Assembly (NCBI RefSeq): GCF_012927645.1
Contig: NZ_JABBMT010000007.1
Coordinates: 62,001-126,000 of the forward strand
From: Pseudoalteromonas arctica
GTDB lineage: Bacteria > Pseudomonadota > Gammaproteobacteria > Enterobacterales > Alteromonadaceae
Length of the DNA stretch: 64,000 nucleotides
Direction of reading: 5' to 3'
The notes below the pieces were generated by a model that saw nothing but the letters and a program-made list of their open reading frames with translations, had not been told where the DNA came from and made no database searches. How positions within the stretch are numbered: the stretch's first letter is position 1; the number at the start of each line of letters is the position of its first letter. The position numbers were made by a program, and so were the translations under genes. Of this stretch, positions 37,311-45,450 are shown piece after piece.

Positions 37311-39212
37311 TTAAACAGCACCTTTTTCATACTGCTCTTTTAAGGCAATCACTCGCTCACGCAATTGTTCTGCTGTTACTTCATTGGCAGCAATAGGCTC
37401 GTCAACAGTCACTGCCACCAGCGACCACTTCAGTCGTGGTAGTCGCCATTTTGCTTTACGACTAAACATGCTGCCCCATAACCCGCCTAGATGAACAGGT
37501 ATAACGGCCACCGGTGAACGCAGTATAATACGTTCAATACCACGGCGGAAAATAGCAATAGAGCCATCGCCAGTTAGCCTCCCTTCAGGGAAAATCCCCA
37601 CTAACTCACCGTTATCTAAGGCTTTAGCAACCTCATCGAATGCTTGTTGGAACGCCTGCGGATTAGATTTTTCACTGTCAATAGGGATAGCTTTGGCCAT
37701 TTTAAATAGCCAATGCAACGCGGGTGAATAATAAATGGGGGCAAATACCATAAATCGAATAGGCCTTGGTGACGCCGCTAAAATAAACATCCAATCAACA
37801 AAGCTGACATGATTACTCACCAATACAGCGGCGCCTTCACTGGGAATATTATGCTCCCCTTTGGTACGTACTCGATACATGCAAATGGTCAATAAATAAA
37901 TAACAAAGCGTAAGAAGAACTCTGGCACCTTAGTATAAATATATAAAGATATCAGTAAGTTTAACCCTGCCAGTAACAAAAATAATTGTGGGATCGTCCA
38001 TGCAAATATAGATAGCGTTATAATACTTAACACCGCACTGGCGACCATAAACAACGCATTTAACACATTATTAGCGGCGATGATGCGTGAGCGGCTTGAT
38101 TCTACGGTGCGTTGTTGGATCAAAGCGTACAATGGCACAGTATAAAAACCAGAGGCGATGCCAATGCCGGCCATCCAGATAAAATGCCAATACATGTCAC
38201 CAGTATGCAGTATTTGCTCAAGTGTAAATAATTCTTCGCTTGATAGCTGGTAAAAGCGCATTGCAGGCTCTTGGCTCAGCAAGTACAAAAATAATGTGAT
38301 CAACAACGCGCCAAATGGCACAATACCTAATTCTATCCGTGAGCGAGACAACTTTTCACACAACAACGACCCTATTGCGATGCTTAACGAAAATACCACC
38401 AAAGCGCTGGTGACGACCAACTCATCACCAACCATGACATATTTCACATAGTTTGGTAACGCCGTTAAAATAATCGCCCCTATGAACCAAAACCAGCTGA
38501 TACCAAGTACCGACTTCCCAACCGACTCTGTTTGTAAATTAAGTACCTTAAATAGGCCTTTTGTGGAGGAGAAAATATTAAAAGTAAATACTAAATTAGG
38601 ATCATTCGCGGCGCTGATAGGAATAGAGCGACTACTCAAATAACCAATAATCGCCAGGCTTATAATTGCCACACAAATAACCGTAGCTCCCACTGTTTGG
38701 GTTATGTAATAGGTGCCAAACGTTGTGCCAATCAATATAGCCACAAATGTCGCAGATTCAACAAGGCCATTGGCTTTGGTTAATTCATCTGCTGCCACGT
38801 GCTGCGGTAAAATTGAATATTTTAGCGGGCCAAAAAAGGTACTTTGTAACCCAGTTAAGAATACCGTGGTTAACATCAACCAAACAGATTGCGTTGAAAT
38901 GGCCACAGCGCCTACTAACATAATCGGAATTTCGGCAAGTTTTACGATGCGGATTAATTTTGACTTTTCCTTTTTTTCAGCAATTTGTCCCGCCATCCCT
39001 GAAAATAAAAAGAACGGTAGAATAAATAAGCCTGCCGCTAAGTTAGCATAAAAAGCGCCATCGGCCACATTGGCCGTTTGAAAAATCAATAACAATAGTA
39101 CCGCTTGCTTATAAATATTGTCGTTTAACGCAGAGAAAAACTGGGTAACAAAAAGCGGTAGAAAACGCTTACTCTTTAGTAAAGCACGCTGATGTTTTTT
39201 ATTATCTTGCAT
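37311..39212 (-). CDS. Lysophospholipid transporter-acyltransferase fusion (LplT-PlsC type)
   Basis: A 633-residue fusion. Residues about 1-420 are a 12-helix MFS transporter like LplT (FLPLFVTQFFSALNDNIYKQAVLLL at the start). Residues about 430-633 are a PlsC-type acyltransferase with NHVSFVD (the NHxxxxD catalytic motif) and FPEGRLTGDG. E. coli Aas joins the acyltransferase to an AMP-binding acyl-ACP synthetase; here that third domain is absent, so acyl donor activation must be done elsewhere. The likely role is remodelling of lysophospholipids in the inner membrane. Confidence 0.85.
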   Translation of the reverse strand: MQDNKKHQRALLKSKRFLPLFVTQFFSALNDNIYKQAVLLLLIFQTANVADGAFYANLAAGLFILPFFLFSGMAGQIAEKKEKSKLIRIVKLAEIPIMLVGAVAISTQSVWLMLTTVFLTGLQSTFFGPLKYSILPQHVAADELTKANGLVESATFVAILIGTTFGTYYITQTVGATVICVAIISLAIIGYLSSRSIPISAANDPNLVFTFNIFSSTKGLFKVLNLQTESVGKSVLGISWFWFIGAIILTALPNYVKYVMVGDELVVTSALVVFSLSIAIGSLLCEKLSRSRIELGIVPFGALLITLFLYLLSQEPAMRFYQLSSEELFTLEQILHTGDMYWHFIWMAGIGIASGFYTVPLYALIQQRTVESSRSRIIAANNVLNALFMVASAVLSIITLSIFAWTIPQLFLLLAGLNLLISLYIYTKVPEFFLRFVIYLLTICMYRVRTKGEHNIPSEGAAVLVSNHVSFVDWMFILAASPRPIRFMVFAPIYYSPALHWLFKMAKAIPIDSEKSNPQAFQQAFDEVAKALDNGELVGIFPEGRLTGDGSIAIFRRGIERIILRSPVAVIPVHLGGLWGSMFSRKAKWRLPRLKWSLVAVTVDEPIAANEVTAEQLRERVIALKEQYEKGAV

Positions 39213-39323
39213 TGTGATCCTTACAAATTAACCAAACTGATGAAAGAGACTCCAGTAACTAAAAATAGATTACCCAGTTTTTGGAGAAATTACGATCAAA
39301 CTTTTGCCGCCAAGGTATAAAAC

Positions 39324-39358
39324 AAAAAACCTGCATAACAAACGTTAATGCAGGTTTT
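39324..39358 (-). terminator. Rho-independent terminator of recR
   Basis: Minus strand AAAACCTGCA (39358-39349) pairs with TGCAGGTTTT (39335-39326), a 10-bp stem, and is followed by T's to 39324. It lies 24 bp after the recR stop. Confidence 0.85.
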
Positions 39359-39381
39359 AAATTAATGCACTTTTCTAAACG

Positions 39382-39990
39382 CTAATTTTGACTAACCACT
39401 CGTCGGCCACTAAATGCATGCATTAAAGTCATGCCATCGAGTAAATCAAGTTCGCCACCGACCGGAATACCATGGGCTATCCGCGATGCATCAACTTTAT
39501 AACGGTAGCAAAGCTGGGCAATATAATGCGCTGTAGTTTCCCCTTCAACTGTAGGGTTAGTCGCTAATATAACCTCGTTTATCCCACCTTGCTGCAACTT
39601 ACTTTCAAGAATATCAAGGCCAATTTCACTTGGACCAATGCCATCGATAGGTGATAAATGCCCCATCAATACAAAGTACAAACCTTTATATTGGCCAGTT
39701 TGTTCAATCGCCAACAGATCGGTAGGTGATTCAACCACACATAAAATTCCGCTATCTTGACGTTTAGGGCTTAAACAGATTTCACACTGTGGCTGCTCTG
39801 CAAAAGTGCGACACGATTGACAGTGGCCTATTGCGGTCATCGCCTTGATAAGTGCATTACCAAGCTGAGTGCCCCCTTTACGGTCGCGCTCAAGCAGATG
39901 AAAGGCGATGCGCTGCGCTGACTTTGGACCTATGCCCGGCTGACAGCGCAATGCTTCGATAAGTGTTGTAAGTGAAGGTGATAATTGCAT
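39382..39990 (-). CDS. recR: Recombination mediator protein RecR
   Basis: A 202-residue protein (E. coli 201). It has the helix-hairpin-helix [19 protein letters not shown], a C4 zinc finger ([16 protein letters not shown]), and a Toprim domain ([40 protein letters not shown]). It works with RecF and RecO to load RecA at gaps. In most gammaproteobacteria recR follows ybaB directly; here a 1.9-kb insertion separates them, and a ybaB-like 3' end remains just upstream at 40011. Confidence 0.96.
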   Translation of the reverse strand: MQLSPSLTTLIEALRCQPGIGPKSAQRIAFHLLERDRKGGTQLGNALIKAMTAIGHCQSCRTFAEQPQCEICLSPKRQDSGILCVVESPTDLLAIEQTGQYKGLYFVLMGHLSPIDGIGPSEIGLDILESKLQQGGINEVILATNPTVEGETTAHYIAQLCYRYKVDASRIAHGIPVGGELDLLDGMTLMHAFSGRRVVSQN

Positions 39991-40010
39991 TAGCTAAAAG
40001 CTTAACCTTG

Positions 40011-40032
40011 CTTAGAATGGCACTTTCATACC
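40011..40032. repeat. Left flanking repeat: relict ybaB 3' end next to recR
   Basis: On the minus strand it reads GGTATGAAAGTGCC followed by ATTCTAAG, that is G-M-K-V-P-F-stop, the same C-terminal sequence as YbaB with synonymous and conservative changes. It ends 20 bp before the recR ATG. Three mismatches separate it from the copy at 41947-41968. Candidate attachment site. Confidence 0.65.
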
Positions 40033-40137
40033 AAAGGGTTCAAATGTAATGATAAGTGCTGATGTATGCTTAAATCCGCATTCTTTCGTTTCAACATTCA
40101 ATTTCATTACTGATGTTCACTTATAAATTATAAGTTT

Positions 40138-40156
40138 TTGGTATCAATTTGATACC
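40138..40156. repeat. 19-bp subterminal repeat, left copy (palindromic)
   Basis: TTGGTATCAATTTGATACC shares 15 of 19 positions with 41878-41896 in direct orientation near the other end of the cassette. This copy is palindromic (GGTATC-N5-GATACC), and a perfect palindrome ACTTATAAATTATAAGT (40119-40135) sits beside it. These could be protein-binding sites at the ends of the element. Confidence 0.45.
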
Positions 40157-40166
40157 TAGATTTTAA

Positions 40167-41018
40167 TTAATGAAAACCATTCTCTACACTTTCAGGTGTA
40201 AGGTCTCCACCAGCAAAAGTAATGATTCTTGGAGTATCTGAATAGTCAACTACTTCAACTTTCAACTCCTTCAACTCTCCATGAATATCTGCATACGCCT
40301 GTTCAATCCCACTACGGTGAGTTAAAGGTTTATCCAAAGCAAATAATGCGCACTCTGGTTCTATCACCTCTGATTTTATGAGACGTTCAGCTCTGCTTAT
40401 CCATGTATGCGCGTGCTCATATGCTTGGTTAGCTGTTTTCTTTTCAAAAGAAAGTGGTTTGATAATTCGCTTAACATTACCGAAATCCCCTACTAAAGGA
40501 AGAGTAAACTCATATCGTCCTGCCTTTATTTTTCTCTCATTGTATTTAACAAGGAGTTTAGTATTGAGTCTATTCTTTAATGTACGCACCATCAGTTGCT
40601 CTCTGTACTCAGGAGCCGTAGAGAAATTTCGCCCTACAAGACGCTCAAACAATTCATCAATACAATGATCATAGTTAGTAGTAACTATTGTGCTGACATG
40701 TCCAAAATTCATCACTGATTCTCTTTGACGAGTAATCTCAACGAAATGATCTACTAAATCTTTTCCAAAGACTTTATTTTCAATAAAGAAACGTTCAATC
40801 CTTTCAAGCTCCTTAGAAAAACCATTGATAGCGTTTTTATATACTAAACCATCCAAGTCATCAAAGAAGTTTGATACACGAGCAAAACGGTTCTTAGCCA
40901 ACTTAAATTTAAAGCCGCCTAGTTTAGGTGTGATCATTACCACACCTACATTCGCGAACTCTTGGGTTTCAGCAAACGGCATAAAACGTACTGCTGCATA
41001 AATGCATTGTGTTTTCAT
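40167..41018 (-). CDS. DUF3037 family protein
   Basis: A 283-residue protein. The N-terminus IYAAVRFMPFAETQEFANVGVVMITPKLGGF has the DUF3037 pattern (short strand, then the E-x-x-N-V-G-V segment), and the rest is mixed alpha/beta with no catalytic motif I recognise. The family often sits beside HipA-like kinases; the function is unknown. A strong GGAGGT lies 8 nt before its ATG, inside the kinase 3' end; the kinase TAA is one base away, so translation is coupled. It could be a modulator, substrate or antitoxin of the kinase. Confidence 0.7.
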   Translation of the reverse strand: MKTQCIYAAVRFMPFAETQEFANVGVVMITPKLGGFKFKLAKNRFARVSNFFDDLDGLVYKNAINGFSKELERIERFFIENKVFGKDLVDHFVEITRQRESVMNFGHVSTIVTTNYDHCIDELFERLVGRNFSTAPEYREQLMVRTLKNRLNTKLLVKYNERKIKAGRYEFTLPLVGDFGNVKRIIKPLSFEKKTANQAYEHAHTWISRAERLIKSEVIEPECALFALDKPLTHRSGIEQAYADIHGELKELKVEVVDYSDTPRIITFAGGDLTPESVENGFH

Positions 41019-41019
41019 T

Positions 41020-41736
41020 TTATATTACCTCCCAGAATTCATCGTTTTTAAATTTTTCTAATACTACCTTTAATTGAGCAAAAAAAACATCCGAATCAGG
41101 AATTAACTCAAGCCACTCTATTGGTATTTCATTAATAATTTCGTCCCAAAACGAAATAGCATGACTCATTCGGTTTTTGTAGTCACCCTTATCAAATAAT
41201 CCCAATTGCCCAGGCCAAAACCTAGCACTTACATGAATTGACTCATGATCTTCAACTTTGAAGGTACTATCGAATGCTAAATTATGATCAATAACTATAA
41301 CTTCATTAGTTGACTGCTTATAAAAAAGGTTTGGGTTTCCACCACTTTCAGACAATGTTCTATCTGCATTTTTTATCCAATAGTCAAAAATATATAAATC
41401 CTTTAGAACTTCAATTTGTGCTTCATCCAAAAGACTATAATTAACTTCTTGGAGATCTTCAACGAATTTAGATGCAAACGCAATTCCTTCACCTAAATTA
41501 TTTCTATGCTCCGTATTATACTCTATTAAATATTCATCAATTTCAGCTAAACTAAATGGTGGAATTGGTAAGCCGAACTCCTTCGCTAACCGAGCACAAA
41601 TCCACTCCTTAATACAACCGACAAAAGTTGCCGTCAGTCTCTTAACAACATACATGTCCTGTATACTGTCTCGACATAAATATGGCTCAGTCTTCCCTTG
41701 CTCCATTTTTCTTATTATTTCTTCAATATATAGCAA
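41020..41736 (-). CDS. HipA-like kinase (HipA_2 type)
   Basis: A 238-residue small kinase related to HipA. YVVKR (about residue 30) carries the ATP-binding lysine; IKEWICARLAKEFGLPIPPFSL is the HipA-like N-lobe helix; FDYWIKNADRT....NPNLFY resembles the catalytic loop and VIDHNLAFD the metal-binding aspartate segment. It is about half the length of canonical HipA (440) and lacks a HipB-like helix-turn-helix partner. The start is TTG at 41736 with AGGT 6 nt upstream; an ATG at 41706 would remove residues aligned with the family. First gene of the cassette pair. Confidence 0.7.
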   Translation of the reverse strand: MLYIEEIIRKMEQGKTEPYLCRDSIQDMYVVKRLTATFVGCIKEWICARLAKEFGLPIPPFSLAEIDEYLIEYNTEHRNNLGEGIAFASKFVEDLQEVNYSLLDEAQIEVLKDLYIFDYWIKNADRTLSESGGNPNLFYKQSTNEVIVIDHNLAFDSTFKVEDHESIHVSARFWPGQLGLFDKGDYKNRMSHAISFWDEIINEIPIEWLELIPDSDVFFAQLKVVLEKFKNDEFWEVI

Positions 41737-41877
41737 TATCTGACCTATATCTTCATTACATTAGTTATCACTTAATTACTTCGACAATAGTAATGGAAGA
41801 ATAACTAATTTGCCCTTAGAGTAAAGACTAACTTCATTATATTATACGTTCAAAATCAAAAGTTTTGAGCTTGAAGC

Positions 41878-41896
41878 TTGGTATCTGTTTGGCACC
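41878..41896. repeat. 19-bp subterminal repeat, right copy
   Basis: TTGGTATCTGTTTGGCACC matches the left copy at 40138-40156 at 15 of 19 positions, same orientation, and lies 50 bp inside the right flanking repeat. It may mark the other end of the inserted unit. Confidence 0.4.
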
Positions 41897-41906
41897 CACA
41901 TATTTC

Positions 41907-41934
41907 AAAAAAATAGCGCAAGAAAGCGCTATTT
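41907..41934 (-). terminator. Rho-independent terminator directly after ybaB
   Basis: Minus strand AAATAGCGC, a 6-nt loop and GCGCTATTT form a 9-bp stem followed by T's to 41907. It sits 13 bp after the ybaB stop, within the cassette side. It should stop the dnaX-ybaB transcript before the kinase gene and recR. Confidence 0.85.
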
Positions 41935-41946
41935 ATATGGGTTTAC

Positions 41947-41968
41947 CTTAAAACGGCATTTTCATACC
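41947..41968. repeat. Right flanking repeat: current ybaB 3' end
   Basis: This 22-bp copy contains the final codons and stop of the intact ybaB (G-M-K-M-P-F-stop). It matches 40011-40032 at 19 of 22 positions. Confidence 0.65.
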
Positions 41969-42274
41969 TGGTGGTAATTGCATACCGCCAGTTACTTTAC
42001 CCATACGCTCTTGTGTTTCTTCTGCTACACGGCGTACTGCGTCATTACACGCAGCAGCAAGTAAGTCTTCAATAAGGTCTTTTTCGTCTTCCATTAAACT
42101 TTCGTCAAGTTCAACACGGCGAACATTGTGGTTACCAAGCATGGTTACTTTGACTAAACCAGCACCGGCTTCACCAACCACTTCCAAGTGAGCAATTTCG
42201 TCTTGGGCTTTTTGCATGCGCTCTTGCATTTGCTGCGCTTGCTTCATCATGTTACCCATTCCACCTTTAAACAT
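41948..42274 (-). CDS. ybaB: Nucleoid-associated protein YbaB/EbfC
   Basis: A 108-residue protein (E. coli 109). [47 protein letters not shown] and the [41 protein letters not shown]-terminus are typical. It is a dimeric DNA-binding protein encoded between dnaX and recR. Its last codons form the right copy of the flanking repeat, so the reading frame is preserved after insertion. Confidence 0.95.
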   Translation of the reverse strand: MFKGGMGNMMKQAQQMQERMQKAQDEIAHLEVVGEAGAGLVKVTMLGNHNVRRVELDESLMEDEKDLIEDLLAAACNDAVRRVAEETQERMGKVTGGMQLPPGMKMPF

Positions 42275-42329
42275 AACTTTCTCTCTTTCTATTTCTAATT
42301 GCCATGAAGATAAGGGCTATTGCAGTGAA

Positions 42330-44573
42330 TTACAATGCCTGAATACTGTTTTCATCGATAATTGCAGAAAATAGCTGCTGTAACTGTACGATATTGTCGT
42401 CACTGTTGATCACATCGATTGCTTGCTGATGACGCCCTGCATCTATTTTTTGCTGAATTAAATAAGGTGAATCAATCACTCCTGGGGCAAAATTGATTGT
42501 CAGCTCAACATTATGCCCGTAAATACTGGCCAACGCTGCACTAAGCTTTTGCCTTAACATCGGGGTATCGAGATGTTTTTGCGATTCATCCACTTCTAAG
42601 TGCAGCTGTTGTTGCTGCTTTGAATAAATTGAATGCAAAGCAAATTGACGCATCCGCCCGCCAAGTCCCATTCTCTTAATTAAGTATGCCCATTCATCTT
42701 GTTGATGTGCAAAACGAATATCGCTTATCGGGCTTTGAAAATCATCCGGTATTTGAATATTTATTTCAGGCTCAGGCGCTGTCACTACTTTTTGCGGATT
42801 AATTTGCTCTAGCAATTCTGGTGCTAAATTTTCAGTAATTGTCTGATGTTTTTGTTTAAAGTCAGGTTTCACACGCTTATTGGGGGCGATATTCGGCGTG
42901 TAGCCATCTGTCTTAGGCTGACTACTTGCCCCCGCTATCTGGGGTTGTGGCTTTTTTACCGCAGTACCACGCTCAACCGCAGCTGGTTTATTCGTTAATG
43001 GTGCCACCGATGTTTTACCACCTGAGAGCGTGCCGGCACCGGAGATATTTCTATCTCGTAAAATACGTGCAATTGCGGACTGCGCTTGTACTTCTTTTTG
43101 GCTAATATCTGTGGTTTCTGAATAGTCAGAGAATGAGCTGTTATTTGGCGCAAGAGCAGTGGGCTCTGCACTATATTGATGCTCAGCAGCCAAAGTGTGT
43201 TCTGACGCATGCTCAAAGCCACTATGAAAGCCCTGCTCCACGGCGTTATTCATTACCTCATCATATTGGGATGCTACTTGTTGCTCAAGCTCTGCATCAT
43301 TATCATGCGCGGCTGCGTGCATAATTGCCGAATTTGTTTGTGGTGCTGTGGTAACAGGAGGCTGCGTATCAACAGGCTGTGGTGTTGTAGGCTTATTTTT
43401 ATTGAGTATATCTCTCAGTGCTGCTGAACGAGTCCGATTGTTATCCCCTGCTGGTGCTTGCGCCCCAGTACTTGCAAGCATTTGGCTATCAACGGGTTGA
43501 AATGCCAGTAAACGCAGCATCACCATTTCAAAACCTAATCGCGGCTCTGGCGCCCATTGTAAGTCTTTTTTGCCATTAAGCAGTAATTGATAATAAATTT
43601 GCATTTGTTGTGGATCGCAGCTCTTTGCTACTTCATTAATAAACTCGCGATTATATTCATCTAATTTGGCGGCATCGGGCACTAATTGGGTTAATTGTGC
43701 TAAATGTGTAAGGCCGATAAGATCATCTAACAAGGCAATATAATTTGGGTTTTGGGTCGCAACTTGCTCTATTTGCGCCATCAATACATGGCCGTCTTGC
43801 GCTAATAATGCAACCAGCAAATGCTGGCTATAATGGTTATCCATCAACCCTAGCATCGCTTGCACCGCTTGATGCTTGATATCACCATTGGTTTGAGCAA
43901 TCGCTTGATCAGTTAAACTGAGTGCATCACGCATACTGCCATCAGCCGCTTTGGCAATAATTTGCAGCGCTTGAGTTTCAAAACTTAATTTTTCTTCACC
44001 TAACACATATTCAAGTTGTTGGAGTATTTCAGGTTGCGATAACGCATTCAAATTAAACTGCAAACAACGCGATAAAATCGTAACTGGTAGCTTTTGTGGA
44101 TCTGTGGTCGCTAATAAAAACTTAACGTGTTCAGGCGGCTCTTCTAAGGTTTTTAACAGCGCATTAAAACTATGCTTTGACAGCATGTGTACTTCATCGA
44201 TCAGATACACTTTATAACGACCGCGAGTTGGCGCGTACTGCACGTTATCCAATATCTCACGGGTATCTTCTACTTTAGTGCGCGATGCTGCATCTATTTC
44301 AAGTAAGTCAATATAACGACCCGTTTCGATATCGACACAACTACTACACTTTCCGCAAGGCTCAGCTGAAATGCCTTCATCACAATTTAAGCTTTTCGCA
44401 AAAATACGTGCGATGGTGGTTTTACCCACCCCGCGAGTCCCAGTGAACAAATAAGCGTGATGCAGTCTGTTTTGTGTTAAAGCATTAATAAGCGCTTGTT
44501 TCACATGGGACTGACCGACCAATTCATGAAAGGTCTGTGGACGCCATTTTCTCGCTAGGACTTGATAACTCAT
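42330..44573 (-). CDS. dnaX: DNA polymerase III subunits gamma and tau
   Basis: A 747-residue tau protein. The clamp-loader ATPase has Walker A GTRGVGKTT (about 45-53), a C4 zinc module (CGKCSSC preceded by C), Walker B VYLIDEVHMLS and sensor TTDPQKLP with the SRC motif (arginine finger). The long variable linker is rich in Q, A and P, and the C-terminal domain (about 620-747) binds DnaE. A slippery heptamer at 42957-42951 predicts a shorter gamma form of about 550 residues. It follows apt by 3 bp. Confidence 0.96.
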   Translation of the reverse strand: MSYQVLARKWRPQTFHELVGQSHVKQALINALTQNRLHHAYLFTGTRGVGKTTIARIFAKSLNCDEGISAEPCGKCSSCVDIETGRYIDLLEIDAASRTKVEDTREILDNVQYAPTRGRYKVYLIDEVHMLSKHSFNALLKTLEEPPEHVKFLLATTDPQKLPVTILSRCLQFNLNALSQPEILQQLEYVLGEEKLSFETQALQIIAKAADGSMRDALSLTDQAIAQTNGDIKHQAVQAMLGLMDNHYSQHLLVALLAQDGHVLMAQIEQVATQNPNYIALLDDLIGLTHLAQLTQLVPDAAKLDEYNREFINEVAKSCDPQQMQIYYQLLLNGKKDLQWAPEPRLGFEMVMLRLLAFQPVDSQMLASTGAQAPAGDNNRTRSAALRDILNKNKPTTPQPVDTQPPVTTAPQTNSAIMHAAAHDNDAELEQQVASQYDEVMNNAVEQGFHSGFEHASEHTLAAEHQYSAEPTALAPNNSSFSDYSETTDISQKEVQAQSAIARILRDRNISGAGTLSGGKTSVAPLTNKPAAVERGTAVKKPQPQIAGASSQPKTDGYTPNIAPNKRVKPDFKQKHQTITENLAPELLEQINPQKVVTAPEPEINIQIPDDFQSPISDIRFAHQQDEWAYLIKRMGLGGRMRQFALHSIYSKQQQQLHLEVDESQKHLDTPMLRQKLSAALASIYGHNVELTINFAPGVIDSPYLIQQKIDAGRHQQAIDVINSDDNIVQLQQLFSAIIDENSIQAL
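42922..42957 (-). other. Predicted programmed -1 frameshift site in dnaX (gamma production)
   Basis: The minus strand has A-AAA-AAG at 42957-42951 in the same phase as the E. coli dnaX slippery site (codons GTA AAA AAG). A -1 shift gives nine codons and a TAG at 42924-42922, producing a 550-residue gamma. Six bases after the heptamer a short GC stem (CCCC 42930-42933, GGGG 42941-42944, 7-nt loop) could act as the downstream stimulator. No obvious internal Shine-Dalgarno stimulator was found. Confidence 0.75.
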
Positions 44574-44576
44574 TAA

Positions 44577-45122
44577 TTATTCGCCTTCGAATTCAACCAA
44601 TTTTAGGATTTTAATCCCCATTTTTGCAATGCATTGCTCGCCACCTAATTCTGGTAAAGAGACGACAAATGCTGCATCTGTCGCATGACCCCCCAACTTA
44701 TTAACTAATTTAGCGGTCGCTTCAATCGTACCGCCGGTTGCCAATAAGTCATCAACTAAAAGTACTTTGTCACCTGGGACAATGGCATCTGTATGCAGCT
44801 CTAATACATCTTCACCATATTCTAACTGATAATCTTGCGAGATCACTGCGCGTGGCAGTTTACCGGGTTTACGCACTGGAATAAAAGGAATACCTAGTGC
44901 ATATGAAAGTGGTGCAGCAAAGATAAAACCACGAGATTCAGTACCTATAATCTTGGTAAAACCTTGATCTTTATAAGCTGAAATAAATGCATTAATTGTA
45001 GCTTGAAATGCTGCAGGATCAGCCATTAACGTTGTTACATCACGGAACATAATACCTGCTTTAGGGTGATCTACAATGGTAGTAATGCTATCTTTGATGA
45101 TAGATGGAGTTACTTGAGTCAT
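44577..45122 (-). CDS. apt: Adenine phosphoribosyltransferase
   Basis: A 181-residue purine salvage enzyme converting adenine and PRPP to [32 protein letters not shown] and the PRPP loop [16 protein letters not shown] are diagnostic. It lies directly before dnaX, as in E. coli. Confidence 0.97.
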   Translation of the reverse strand: MTQVTPSIIKDSITTIVDHPKAGIMFRDVTTLMADPAAFQATINAFISAYKDQGFTKIIGTESRGFIFAAPLSYALGIPFIPVRKPGKLPRAVISQDYQLEYGEDVLELHTDAIVPGDKVLLVDDLLATGGTIEATAKLVNKLGGHATDAAFVVSLPELGGEQCIAKMGIKILKLVEFEGE

Positions 45123-45214
45123 AATTTAAACTATTTATCTGTAATATTACAAAGCAAATAATTATAACATCACAAATATGAGTTGTCGGTAAGAAGTTAA
45201 ATAATTAGCAGATA

Positions 45215-45234
45215 AGGCTGCAAAAAAGCAGCCT
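45215..45234 (-). terminator. Hairpin after the small membrane-protein ORF
   Basis: AGGCTGC (45215-45221), a six-A loop and GCAGCCT (45228-45234) make a 7-bp stem. On the minus strand no clear T-run follows, so termination would be weak. It supports the view that a short transcript ends here. Confidence 0.4.
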
Positions 45235-45252
45235 AGCATTTACAAAAGCAAA

Positions 45253-45375
45253 TTAAGATACTGTGGTGATCCACCCTAGGATTGCATTTAAACAGCCAAT
45301 TCCTACAAACATAGCTAAAAACGCAATAAAATACATTGTATTAAATGGGTCTTTAAAATCTTTATCTTCTGACAT
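45253..45375 (-). CDS. 40-residue single-span membrane protein
   Basis: An ORF of 40 codons from the ATG at 45375 to TAA at 45253, with AAAGG nine bases before the start. The N-terminus MSEDKDFKDPFN is charged and soluble; residues about 15-37 (YFIAFLAMFVGIGCLNAILGWITT) form one transmembrane helix. I know no named family, but the ribosome binding site, topology and following hairpin suggest a real small protein. Confidence 0.55.
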   Translation of the reverse strand: MSEDKDFKDPFNTMYFIAFLAMFVGIGCLNAILGWITTVS

Positions 45376-45450
45376 GAAGTACTACCTTTTATTAAGCGCG
45401 ACAAATTTAAGGCGCTTATGATAGACGATGTAAAATAATCAATAAAGGTT

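Larger units (their letters stand above)
40011..41968. mobile_element. Two-gene cassette inserted at the 3' end of ybaB
   Basis: The ordinary dnaX-ybaB-recR order is broken by about 1.94 kb. A 22-bp imperfect direct repeat (19 of 22 identical) flanks it: 41947-41968 is the actual 3' end of ybaB, 40011-40032 a second copy directly before recR. Read on the minus strand both encode G-M-K-(M/V)-P-F-stop. The simplest reading is site-specific integration into the ybaB end, the element supplying a replacement 3' end, with the old one left by recR. The cassette carries a DUF3037 gene and a HipA-like kinase gene but no recombinase. The mechanism is inferred. Confidence 0.65.

Noticed and set aside
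40138..40156. GGTATC palindrome as terminator of the DUF3037 gene
   Set aside because: On the gene's strand the stem is followed by A's, not T's; treated as a repeat or binding site.
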